NCBI RefSeq assembly: GCF_000208865.1
Contig: NC_018397.1
Location: 5,609,748-5,673,747, forward strand
DNA length: 64,000 bases
Direction: 5' to 3'
Origin: Neospora caninum Liverpool
Taxonomy: Eukaryota; Apicomplexa; Conoidasida; Eucoccidiorida; Sarcocystidae
This document shows positions 47,024 through 58,195 of this stretch, one piece after another. Under the pieces are notes generated by a model that saw only the letters and a program-made list of their open reading frames with translations, had not been told where the DNA came from and searched no databases. The first letter of the stretch is position 1. Every line of letters begins with the position of its first letter. Made by a program: the position numbers and the translations under genes.

Positions 47024-49470
47024 ATGGCTGGGACAGGGTCTGGGTACGACCTCTCCGTCTCCACTTTTTCTCCAGATGGACGTGTTTTCCAGGTGAGGGC
47101 CGGGGAGTAAAGACCCGAGGCACGGAGGGGAAGGCGGGAGGCGGCAGCGCCGACCAAAAACGGAAAAGCCGACGGAGTGGGACACGCCCAAGGGCGCTCG
47201 CTGGAGTCGTCGAAACCTACTAGGCCTAAGAAATAGTACGCGGATGTGGCGAAATTGGTAGACGCATTAGACGTAGGATCAAAGTATTGAATCTTTAATT
47301 AAACAATATTCTTGTAAGGGTCAGGTATCAACAACATAACGGTGACCTCGACAGGGGGTCTTTTTGCCAGGCCTTCTAATGGACAACTTCCGGCACACTG
47401 ACAGTTCACAACGACATCTCAAGCAACTTGCGTTACACACAGGCTGTCGTTGCGCGCAGCCAAAGTCGGACACCTGAACAACTTGCGGGGGACGGGCACT
47501 CAGAGCAAGGGAAGGGTTGCCGCCGGAGCGTTTGCCAAACCGTAGAAAGTGACCAGGTTGCGTATGTGTGGCGGCAGATGGCCGCGGGGAAACGGGATCT
47601 CTTCACCGGATCTTCATCGAGTCGACGAAAAGCTGGACACATTGCCTGCGCAGCGTCTCGCGGCGCATGACTTTCTGTGCCTTGCCGTTTTCGCACTTGC
47701 GTCTCAGGTGGAGTACGCGGGGAAAGCGGTAGACAACAGCGGCCTGTGCATGGCTGTTGTGTGCCAAGATGGCATTCTCTTTGCCGTGGAGAAGCCCAAG
47801 CCGTCTCCGCTTCTCCTCCCTACGTGTCTCCGAAGAATCGCCGCTGTCACGGAAACTATCGGTGAGTGAAACACGGCAGGCCCCGACGTTCCGCGCGCCG
47901 TGTACGTAGATCTGCGCGCCAGGGCTTGCCACAAAAAACCTGCGAATCGGTGCATTTAGGAACCGCCTCTTCCACAGCTGAAGCACTGGTACTTTGTTCC
48001 TCTGTTTCATCGTGTTCGGCCGCACCACCACTTTTCGCGAAACGCTGTCGTTTCTTGCGTTGCCGAACAGACCGACCAGACTGGCCTTTTTCCTCTGTCC
48101 CCGGGTTTGGCTGCATTCCGTTGTCTGGTTGCGCGGCTTCTCCGTCGCTCTTGTCTCCATTCGCCCCCGGCCTTTCCTCCCCTGTCTCCATCCCGAGTGT
48201 GCGGCGCCCCCGGATTTCTTCTCGCCTTTGTGCCGTGCCGTTGCTCCTCTCCATCCTGGCCTCGCGCTTGCTTCCCGCTGTATTACTGCTTTCCTCGGTT
48301 TCTCTGGGCTTTCTTCCAGGAATCGCTGTGGCGGGATTGGCGGCAGACGGCCGGCAGATTGTCACGCGAGCTCGCCAAGAGGCCGAAGAATACAAGAAAA
48401 CGTTCGGAGTAGAGATCAGCGGCGGCGTTCTGGCCGAGCGCATTGGTCTCTTTATGCATGCCTATTCTCTCTACTGGAGTGTCCGACCTTTCGGCGCCTC
48501 CGTCCTCATCGGCGCGGTCCAGCAAGAGCGAGGCGAACCTGGAGCGCCGCTCCAGTTTAAGGGTAAGCGAGGCACAGGAGAGAGCGAGAGCGTGAAGGGA
48601 TCAGACGGAGCGAAAGCAGCCAAACCACCCAGAGCGATTAGACCCAAGCGGAAAGATATGAGTCCCAGCTAAACAGACAGTTCCTCAAGACACGGCAAGG
48701 GCGTCTCTACACATCTATCTCGCGCTGTGCAGGAACCCATATATATATATATATATATATATCTTTTTGAACGCGTGGGTATGTATTGAGTTTTGATGTC
48801 TTGGGCGCAACGACGGAGGGGAATTTGAGTGCATTTTGACACTTCGCCGGTCTCACTCCTCGCCGACGCATCCCAAGCTTGCGAACCGTTATGCTGTGTT
48901 TCCACGCACGTCGTACACGTCTGTGCATGCGTAGTTCTTGCGGTGCCGGTGCACGTGTGTAGATGCGGACTACCACGTGTGTATGCACTCTTGAGAGTAC
49001 GGAACTCTCGCGCGTAGTACTTTTTAAGGCTCTCCTTCTCCTGTGTATATATATGCGTGTGTCTGCTCACGTTCGGCCTGCCTGACCGGGACGTTCAGAG
49101 CGCGTCTGTGGTTGCAGAGGTTTGTCCCTCGGTGCGTTCTGGTTTTTTCGCAGGCGAGCTGTACTGCGTCGACACGAGTGGGTGTTGCAGCAAGTACCGG
49201 GCGACTGCGCTCGGCAAGGGACGGCCGTCAGCCAAGACCGAACTGGAGAAGCTGGACCTGGAGACGCTGACGACGAAGGAGGCTCTGGAGGCTCTCACGA
49301 AGATTTTCCTGGTTGTTGACGACGAGGGAAGCAAGGAAGGGAAAGTGGAGGTCGAAGTAGGTCTGATCGGAAACGACAGCTGCGGGGTCTTCAAGATGCT
49401 GCCGTCCGAAGAAGTCCGCGCGGCCGTCAAACGCGCGAGGGAAGCTCTCGACGAAATGGACGAGGATTAA
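47024..49470 (+). CDS. PSMA3: 20S proteasome subunit alpha-7 (PSMA3 type)
   Basis: A structural alpha-ring subunit of the 20S proteasome, non-catalytic. Four exons: 47024-47092, 47708-47861, 48320-48562 and 49154-49470 (TAA); all junctions GT-AG and in phase; 260 residues against about 255 in human PSMA3. Exon 1 encodes MAGTGSGYDLSVSTFSPDGRVFQ, the alpha-subunit N-terminal signature, completed by VEYAGKAVDNSG in exon 2. The later blocks IAVAGLAADGRQIV, FMHAYSLYWSVRPFGAS, GELYCVDTSG and ATALGKGRPSAKTELEKL pair best with PSMA3 rather than PSMA4, and the acidic end (REALDEMDED) is typical of this subunit. Nucleotides around the ATG (CACCATGG) are a good initiation context. Intron 1 (615 bases) carries an organelle- or bacterial-type tRNA-Leu fragment, listed separately. 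Confidence 0.96.
47240..47340 (+). tRNA. Truncated organelle/bacterial-type tRNA-Leu relic inside an intron
   Basis: Bases 47240-47272 read as the 5' half of a bacterial- or plastid-type tRNA-Leu(UAG): acceptor strand GCGGATG, then TG, a D-arm GCGAAATTGGTAGACGC and the start of an anticodon arm. The anticodon arm is damaged: the loop is CGTAGGA, where CTTAGGA would be expected, and the 3' stem does not pair. The sequence then runs into about 60 bases of AT-rich DNA (47280-47320), unlike the GC-rich surroundings. There is no T-arm and no 3' acceptor strand, so it cannot be a working tRNA. It lies in intron 1 of PSMA3 in the same orientation. The best reading is a nuclear insertion of apicoplast (plastid) DNA. 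Confidence 0.55.
48739..48762. repeat. (TA)n run in PSMA3 intron 3
   Basis: A simple TA run of about 24 bases in the last intron of the proteasome gene. A similar run of about 32 bases is at 58161-58192, in an intron of the RRP17-like gene. Confidence 0.9.
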
Positions 49471-51650
49471 GTCCAGACTGCCTTGGAGAAGGCGAGAGCG
49501 ACCCGCGCGGGTTGGCCCAAAAGAGAACGAACAGAGAGATAAGGGCGCACAAAAGAGGTGCCGGGTGACGATAAGATGGATGCACTGTTGGGGGCCTTCA
49601 ACAGCGAGACACATGCGGAAAACGCAGGGGCAGATAGGGAAGAAAAGCGGATAAAAACGGAGACCCGTCGCCTTGTCACCTTTTGAAGAGCGCGCGTGTG
49701 TTCCAGTTTTTTGTGTACGCGCCGTGAACGCGAAGCGAAACCGCTGCCGGTCAGTGGGAGATGTCTGTCGACACGTCGTTCGCATGAAGGAATGGGCCAT
49801 AGAGAGTCGAAAACAGAGGAACGCTTGCAGGAATGGACACAGACTGTTTTGTAGAGTCAAGGGAGACCACGCCTGAGACTCGTGGTAGCGCGCTTTCTCC
49901 AGATCCGAGCTGCTACCACGGAATGACTCCGTCTGCGTCTTGGGCAGAAGAACGTGTATACAGGCCAACGGGATGAACTAGAGAATGCGTCAACTCACTT
50001 TTTCGGGTTTCCTGATTCTGCTCCAAAAAATGAAAGACACGAGGCTCTCTTAGGACCGGCGCATGTGTGGCCTAGCCAACTGCCGAGTCCGATTCAGCGT
50101 CTGGGTCACCCCACGTCTGCTAACGCGACGCGTCCTGAAGGGGAAAGGAAGTTCCACTGGTGGCTTCGACTTCGCGTTCACAGAAAAGCTGCGCTTGAGT
50201 GGGTGGAGCGCTGTCGCAGCGACACTGGAAGAGAAAACAAACTTCAGAAGCGTCGTACAGATCTACGTAGATGGAGAGAGAAATTCTCGTGCAGGCTTCG
50301 TAGATGATACGCCCCCTTGTGGTACTCATTCTATACTTCCACATACCCGTAGGGCACCACCAGCGTGTATTCCATGTGTTCATTCGATGCTAAACTCACT
50401 GAGAATTTGCAGATACTTCTGGAAATGTACGACACGGCTGTGTCGAGAGGAACCGTCTCCTGCTGAGCGTCTCGGCTGGCGGGAGTCCACGCATATCAAA
50501 CTGAATCCTAACGGCGGCAGGCATTATGAGACGACAAAGGTTCAGAGCCCCCGCGATTTCCCACTTCTAGAGACTCCTCTTGTTTACGCTCGTGAGTGCC
50601 AGGACCCTCATCTGTTTGTATGTCCATCCTCTGGCTATTCGGAGGACGAGGAGTTCCCGCCCAAACCTACACAGACGCGGACACCCGTATCTACATACAC
50701 CGTGTAATACGTAGGTAGATACGTGTAAACTGCCTTGCGAAGTCTTTGCCAAACACGCAGTGCGGTGTGAGTCTGCGCATCCAAACGGAAGGAACTGCGC
50801 TGTTTGGGACACGACGGCGGAAGCGGCGTGTCACCGGTTTTGTGGAACAGAGTATTGAAAACAGTGTTTCCTTCCACACGTACATGGCTTCACATATCCA
50901 CACGGTTTCCTGTAACGCGCCCAGTCCGTCTACACTTGTTCCTTTTCGGATATCCCTTCACGGGAATAGCCCACGCCTGCACATCTAAATGTACAGAACT
51001 GCAACATACACATATTTTAAAATGGTGACCATGGAGAATAATACAAATGAGAACACGTGTACGCTACAGAAACGTGCAGTCGTCCAGAGCCGCTTTGAAA
51101 GACAGACATGATGTGTGCCCAAAACAAATCTACGCACTCGCGGGGAGGGCACTGCACGCGCGTGAGAATCCCGGCCTGCTTTGGGGACGCCCTTGATCGC
51201 TTCTTGCGGGGGATGCAGTGTGTTACCACGAAAAGTTGGAATCGTCAGGGATTGCCGATTTCGAGATTCGGACGCGGCAAAAACGCCACGAGTTTACGCC
51301 TTTCGAAGTCGCCGAACAGGACCGCTGACCGATTCCGGCGACGCATGCACACTCTGTACACCTTTGAAGGAAGCTTCACCGCCGGAAACACAGTCGGGTA
51401 AAATGACCGAACTGCACAGCGCCTCGCAAACTGCGGCGCATGAACCAACTATCGGCCTCCTCCACACGGAGCAGCGCACCTTCAACAGCCCGAGCAGGTG
51501 GAGAGAACAGGTGAACATCTTTGCGAACCTCACCGCGCTGGGCAAACCGGCCCTGCATTTACACAGCGGATACGTCGGCTCGCCCCTGAGAATGGACAGC
51601 GGCCGGTCCAAAATCGCCTCTTTTGTAGTCGACACCCCCCCCACTCTCTC
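49471..51650. other. Convergent intergenic region PSMA3 / OTU
   Basis: A 2.2 kb region between two gene 3' ends. A plus-strand frame at 50063-50707 (about 214 codons) is open, but its sequence has no ordered pattern, no family resemblance and no credible start context, so it is not called. No repeats of note. Confidence 0.5.
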
Positions 51651-53907
51651 TCAGACACCTTCCGCCTCGGTTGGTGTCGCTACTCTGCTGACGACGTCGA
51701 AGTGGTTACGACCGATGTTCACGACATAAATTGCCGCCATGTGATGCGCCAAGTCGTCGTCGTGGCCTTGCGGGGAATGTACCAACCAAGCCGCTCTCTC
51801 CTTTGTTTCGGGCCGACTCGGAAGATACACCAAGATGCGACAGCCGAACAGGCGCGCCGCCGCATCGACCTCCCTCTCCGTCGCAAAGGTTCTACGGTAA
51901 CTCATGTACTTTCTGTACAACTCGAGAAGGTCCGGGCGTGTCATGTCCCGGACCGGCTTGAGCGCCCCTGAGCCGTGCGCCATCCACAACGGAAGTCCGC
52001 GTCTCCCGACTGCTCTCTGCAGCTCCTCGCGGAGGTCTTGCGTGGTCCAGACGTCTTCAGCTGTTAGCTGCGGACTCCCCAGCAAGAAATCCACAACGCA
52101 GTTCCGTATCGCTTGCGCAAAGACCTGGCTGCCAGTGAGGGCAAAACTCAAGGCACGAAAGAAACAGGATCCGTCAGGCGCCATCTGGTGAACAGCCACC
52201 GGCCGGCCCAGAAATGGTGCAGGCGACAGCAGCGGCTGGGTCCCGACTTGCGAAGCGGGAATCCCGAGGGAAGAAGCCGTCTTCACGCGCCACGCCAAAG
52301 ACGGTTCATGGAAACCAAGTTGCTGAATCACAGGAGGAATGAATGGCAGGTCGGGAGACTTTCGGAGCCCTTCCCGGGCGTCCACGCGAGGACTCTTCGC
52401 TGGGGGGCCCTCGGCGTCGTCCTCCACGCGCTCGCTGGACGCACCGTCGGGATCCTTTTTGTCGGCGGTGCCGGGAGTTTTCGTTCGAGGACTGAGCGTC
52501 GCCGCTTCCCCGCCTTCCTCCGGGGTAGGACTGCCGTGTGCGTCGAAAACCTCGTCGGATTGCGCTTCTGAACGGTCAGCGCCAACCCCACCACCGGCCT
52601 TCTTGCTGTGCCTCCTGACGGAACTCCGGAAGGGAAAGATCAACGGATCCTCCACGAATCGGGCCTTGCGCTCTTCTTCCTCAGAATCCTTCTCAGACTT
52701 CCTTCTCCTCCCTTTCTTCTTGTCCGACGCCTCGTCGGAACTCGCGTCTGAAGAATCAGGGTAGTCGCCATCGTTCTTGCTGTGCCTCCTGACGGAACTC
52801 CGGAAGGGAAAGATCAACGGATCCTCCCCGAATCGGGCCTTGCGCTCTTCTTCCTCAGAGTCCTTCTCAGACTTCCTTCTCCTCCCTTTCTTCTTGTCGG
52901 ACGCCTCGTCGGAACTCGCGTCTGAAGAATCAGGGTAGTCGCCATCAGTATCGTGACTCTTGAGAAGACTTCTGTACGGAAAGATCAAGGGATCCTCACC
53001 AAAGGGGGTTCGACGCGCGTCTTCATCAGGAGCCGTCCCATACTTTTTCTTCTTGGCTTTCTTCTTGTCGGACGTCTCCTCGGGCTTCGTTTCTTTAGGG
53101 ACGGGTGTTTCCGCGGGATTCTTTTCGTCGGGTTTGTTGCCTGCACTCGTCTTTGGCGGGACGGGGGTTTTAACACGGTTGACGTCGGCTTTTCCTCCGC
53201 CGGCCGCCGCAGGTTTATGATCGGCTTCCGTCGTCGCGGGCCCTGCGCTGGCGGGGGTCGTCGGACTATCTACGGGGTCGCTGCGCACATATTCAGGGAC
53301 ACCACAGAAGTGAAAAGAAGGCTGGATACATCACACGCTTCAGGGCGAGGCGGAGGCACAAGACAGTTGCCGCATGTGGACACATGCTCGATGCAGGGAA
53401 CGCCACGAATTCAATGGAGGCGCACAGACACACCGGCTAGCTGTTACATCGATCACGTGGGCATTTGTTCAGCAGTCCATGGCTACGGATCCGCAGACGC
53501 CGACCTTCTGTGGCTCCGTTGGGGGCGATAGCCCGACGGACCACGACTTGTTTACAGCCACCGACACGACGAGCAGCGCTACACGCGCGGGATTCGATGA
53601 AACGCATTCCCTCCACATGCTGGTGGGCCAAAAGGCTTTGACGCCTAACCATGCGTATGTGGCTGGGCGTTTCCGAAACACCTACGCTCTATCTCCTCGC
53701 CATGCGCCTAACGCGTGTGTGTCACGTCCAAGCGACGCAGACGTCTTGCCTTTCCACCGGGCCGCATTTCACCCGATCCAGCTCGTGTGTTTACCTGTGG
53801 GGCCGACGACGCACGGGGCGCCTTGAAACTTTTATCTCCTGGACCAGGCAGGTAACAGAGACGGTGAACAGGATCAACACACTCGCAGCTAGCACCGCCA
53901 ACCTCAT
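51651..53907 (-). CDS. OTU-family cysteine protease with signal peptide and tandem repeats
   Basis: OTU proteases remove ubiquitin or ubiquitin-like modifiers. Two exons in transcript order: 53907-53795 and 53280-51651 (TGA), phase 2 joined to phase 1, 580 residues. Exon 1 gives MRLAVLAASVLILFTVSVTC, a strong signal peptide; it is needed because the long frame of exon 2 has no ATG at its 5' end and begins right after a CAG acceptor. Residues about 131-270 hold tandem repeats of a 57-58 residue unit, beginning (F)GEDPLIFPFRS and continuing with a GDYPDSSDASSDEASDKKKG acidic/basic segment. The C-terminal OTU domain has DGSCFFRAL (Asp407, Cys410) and NHFDVV with His564, the expected catalytic Cys and His about 154 residues apart; WTTQDLREELQ and ARLFGCRILVYLP fit the fold. 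The protease therefore looks active and routed to the secretory pathway, unusual for a deubiquitinase. Destination (organelle, vacuole or host) is not shown by the sequence. Confidence 0.87.
52611..52960. repeat. 174-bp tandem repeat inside the OTU gene
   Basis: Two nearly identical copies of a 174-base unit start at 52611 and 52785 (anchor CCTCCTGACGGAACTCCGG), followed by a third diverged copy around 52960-53010. The period is 58 codons, so copy number can change without breaking the frame. The near identity of the two first copies suggests recent duplication or gene conversion. Confidence 0.85.
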
Positions 53908-56716
53908 GTTCCGCGCCAGGCCGTCCCGCGCCTTTCTCCGTCGTTTGCACGCCCTTCCTTCCCTTCTTCGTCTCTCAACTTCCAAGTCCTCACTTTCCTC
54001 CTCCCACCTGTTCCTTCTCTCTCCCTCTCCCTCTGACAGGAGCGGAGCCGCGCCTCTCTTCGCGGGCGAAATCGTGTGGAAACTCGAAAACCGGAGCGGT
54101 TTCAGAACTGAGAATCAATCGCGGAGACCGCTCGAAACAGGCGTCTTCAGGAACGACGCGAGAGCAATGCAAGGCCTCTCTCGACACGGGAACAGGAACG
54201 TTCGGACACTGATTTTTCACCCAACACCTGGGAAGGCGGCGCAGTTCTTTGAACATCACCTTCGAAAACACAGCGAACCGCCACCCGCGCGTTCTGGAGA
54301 GAGCAAAGGACCGACGCAGCGGGCGGGTTCCCTCAAACAGGGACGTCGACTCAGCAGAGTCTTCTTCGGACTTTTGAGTCTGAAGCCTAAAAAAAAACGA
54401 CGCTCCGGCGTCCTTGATGCGAAGCACCTGTCCAGGTTCCTCGCCTCAGGAAAAGGAACACTGCAGTCGCTCCAGGTTCCTAGAGACATTCACATTGATG
54501 CACGTAACACGAGGAATACGCACATGCCTTTACGCTTTTGCCTCACAAAAATATGGTCGGACAAAATGACACACAGCCCCACGCGCTGCCGGTGCCTGGG
54601 GACCGGCTCTCTGCCGGCTCCCAACTGCGACACGGAGGCCGGCTCCCAACTGCGACACGGAAGACGCTAGTCGCCTTCTAGAGAACCTCTCTTTTTCACG
54701 CGTTTTCTTCACCGCCAGGTGGGTTTTCTCGAGGAGGCGCTCCCAGCAGCCCCGGCTTCTTCCCGCGGCGCTTTGCGGGGTTTCTTGGAGAGCGACGACT
54801 GACACACGAAGGAACACACGCGCACAAACGTGACGGGAGGCAACCGTTGTCATCTCGGAGAGGGGCCGTCTTTTACCCGTGAAGGCAGTGAGTTGGGACT
54901 GAAAATAAAAAAGCGTGGAAGGATGCACCGAGAGAGAGAGAGAGAAAGGGAGCGAGAGAGAAAGGGAGCGAGAGAGAAAGGGAGAGAGAGAGAAAGGGAG
55001 AGAGAAAGAGGCGCTCACGGTGCGGCTCGACCAAACCGAAACGGCGAAAGACGGCCCAACTGCGAACAAGCTTCGCGACTGCGTCTGTTCAGTTGGAGCG
55101 ACACAAAGAAAAAACGATCCACTGAGGAGAGACATTCACTGGTCCTCACGGCACATCGTTGCAATAGACCCTTTCCTCGCCACCTTCCCGGCATCACACC
55201 CTCAGGCGACCGCCTTCGCTCCTCAAAGCGCGGCGAGCAAAAAATGCAGAAAGTCCTCGGAAACAGAGAAGAAATGTGGAAAGAACGCCTCTTCTGAACC
55301 CTCCAGTCGGGGCAAATGAAAACACGCCGCGGCGAACGATGCGGTGAGTCAATTTTCCGTCTTCACCGGTTCCGGTCGCACCGCCTCCGCAAATCGCCAA
55401 CCCAGGGTGCGCCGACAGAAGACCGACGGAGGCAAGAGCGGGGGCGTGAAACCTCGCAGTTTGAGACTCGAACTCACAGACGAAAAACAAAGAAAAGAAA
55501 TCGAGGGAAATGTCTCTTGTGAGGCGCCACGAAAGACGAGCCTGGTCTTGGACCTCCGCCCAGCTGTGTCTCCCCCTCTCCGCGTGAGCGCCTACCGTGC
55601 GAGCGCAGGGACACCGGAAAAAGGAGCGAGGAACTCAAACTCCGAGTAGCTAGTTTGTTTGCGGCCCACTTTTAAAAAAGTGACTCGAGGGACACGGATC
55701 GCGAAGCTCAAGACCGCCTTTCCTGGCTGTATTTAGAGATCCCCTATCGACGTCCGTCGACGGGCTGTCCCACAAGCAGATCGCCGCGGGGCTGCAGACA
55801 CAGAGGGGACGTCTCCTTTGTGCAGTGTTCCGCAGCTCTCTGTTGGCCGCTTTCTTTCCGAGGCGTCTTCTAGTATCCCCCTGAAAGACAAGTCCAGGAG
55901 TCCGTTTTCGGGCAACCTCCAGAGCCCAGATAGCCTGCCTCTTTGTGATCTCGTCCTCGCCGGCGCGGTCCCGCGAGAGAAACGGAAAAGACCGCGCTCG
56001 CGTTCTCCGCAGCCCGAAGTTTTTCTCTGCAGTGAACGCACAGAACAAGACACGAGACACAACCAGGCAGGGTGGGCGTGTGGCGTCTCGCCGCTTCCCC
56101 GAGTCGTCTCTCGGACGTTGGATTTCGAGGCAGGCACACTGAGGCACAGGGAGACGACACTCAGGACCGTAAGACTGGCAGCGCAACGGAGGCACACAGA
56201 AGGGAAACGGAAGCGCGACGGACACCGACAACGCGCAGAGGAGGCGGAGAATGCCCCGCGTGCGCGCGGCCTCGCGCGTTCGTCACACTCAGTGGAAAAA
56301 CGCCTGCGGAAACAGGGCGGCCGACGCAGCCATGGGAGGCTCCGCTAGGAGGACTGGTCCGCCACGCGCTCAGCGCATTTGCTTCGATGCAAAGAGGAGA
56401 CAGTGAGTGTCCTCGGCCTTTCCTGCTTGTCTTTCCCCTCGCGGATTCGCTTGACAGCCTGGCACACACGCCGTCGTGGCTCGGAGACGCTCCGGGCTGC
56501 GCATCCAGCGTCGTCAACAGGGAAACATATGGGGATGCAACCAAAAAGCGTCGAGGGGATGTGCGCTGGAGCAAGAAGCTCAGGCTAGCAGTTCTTCCCG
56601 AGTCTTTCCGCAGGCTCGATTCTGGAATGGGGGACTCCTCTGGCGGCTGGTGCGGAATGCGATTCTACCAGCGCCTATGCTTCCAGTGCGCTCTGCTGTC
56701 GCCTTTTTGCGTACAG
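53908..56716. other. Region upstream of OTU and of the RRP17-like gene
   Basis: A 2.8 kb divergent interval. It holds a 25-base direct tandem duplication at 54613-54661 (unit GCCGGCTCCCAACTGCGACACGGA), a GAGAGAGAAAGGGAG purine run at about 54926-55016, and probably the unresolved first exon(s) of the RRP17-like gene. A candidate is the frame around 55345-55520, which reads LRLELTDEKQRKE, similar to the start of the RRP17 domain, but no GT donor joins it to the next exon in phase. The 339-codon plus-strand frame at 53651-54670 overlaps the OTU first exon and lacks features. Confidence 0.5.
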
Positions 56717-58156
56717 AGAATTCATTGAAGGATTTGCAAAGAGAAAGGCGCAGCGGCGTCAGGCTGCGCAGGAGCAAGAGGCTCGGCGAGAGAAGGAAGA
56801 ACGACGGCGCCTGAAGCGACAGGTAATCGCCCGTGCACGATACCCGAGGAGGGGAAAAGGCAGAGAAACGAGGCAGACTGAAGACGCGGGAGACAAGAGG
56901 AGAACCTGGATCCGCAAACGCTATGCAAACGCCGATTTGCGGGAAGATGCCGCAAAACCCTCTCTTTCGCCTGTTTGTGTGTATTCACTGCATGCAGCGG
57001 CAAGAGCTTTTGATGAAACATGTCGCTGACCTGGAAGAGGCGCGCAGAAATGCTCGAATCGCTCACGCAAGAGCTTCCATGGCTAACCACGAAGGTAACA
57101 CGTCTCCTCTAGCCGTTGGAACTAACAAAAGGCTGCTTTCCCGTATCTCAGGGTCTACCTACACTTTTATAAATTCGCGTATATGCATATCTATATCTGT
57201 ATCTATCTATATGTATCTATCCATATCTATATCTACACACGTGCTTCTATCTATCCATTGTTATAAGGGAAGGGTCTTCTCTCCTCACGTATCTATCAAT
57301 CTTTATGTCTACGTTGATGCAGAGTTGTACACATCCTAAAAAGAACTGTGGCTCTGCTAACTCAATAGACCGTGGATCCGGTAAACAAAAGCATTCTAGA
57401 TCTAAACCAACAGTCCAACTCGTAGTATGCACTCCCCAGAAAAAGGCTTGTGTAGGCGGGCATAATTTGCATGCACGTGCTTATGGATGCCTGGCGGCGC
57501 TCTCTGTTTCCTTTGTGTCAGAGGACTCTCCTGAGCCGGTCAGTGGGGATGCTTCCTCGCCAGGAGGGAAGAAAAGGAAGGTGACGAGCAAAGAAGTTTC
57601 AAAGAGACCCAAGCGAGGCTCTGAGGAGCGAGAGAGTGAACCTTCGGAGCCGAGATCGAACTTGGTGCAGAAGGCATCGAGAGAATGTCAACCTGCAGGC
57701 TCCCTGGACGGCGAGCGCTCACGCCAGTCTGTGATCGACCGGGGGAGACATCGCGATCTTGAGGAGGCCTGCGCAGATTCACCCTTTCAGGTGCGATGCG
57801 CGATTCACGAAAAAGCAAAGATACGTGGGGGCGCTGCCCGCCGAAGTTCGGAAGGCCGGCAGGGCTGCGAAAAGCGCAGGGAAATTCGTAAAACATCAGC
57901 CAGGCATGCGAGTACAGAAGACAAGGCCCTCCGCGGGAGTGAGAAACATGAGGGCTCTTTCGTCTTCCCATGCACGCTTTTCTCGCTGACTGGAGAGACA
58001 CTCCTCAATCCACACTTGTCTCTGGGGTGCGTGCGCATCAACTGGATATGTCCGTCTCTCCACGTGCAAAGAAATATGCAGCCTGCAAGTGTGAATGGAC
58101 TCGCATATTCGCTTATTCGATGCACCTGTTTACGGACCGTTCACGCATATATACAT

Positions 58157-58195
<39 letters not shown>

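Noticed and set aside
47240..47340. A functional nuclear tRNA-Leu gene
   Set aside because: No T-arm, no 3' acceptor strand and a mispaired anticodon stem; only the 5' half is recognisable.
50063..50707. 214-codon frame downstream of PSMA3
   Set aside because: No motif, no hydrophobic core pattern and no splice context; it lies in a convergent 3' region.
53651..54670. 339-codon plus-strand frame
   Set aside because: It overlaps the signal-peptide exon of the OTU gene on the opposite strand and has no ordered segments.
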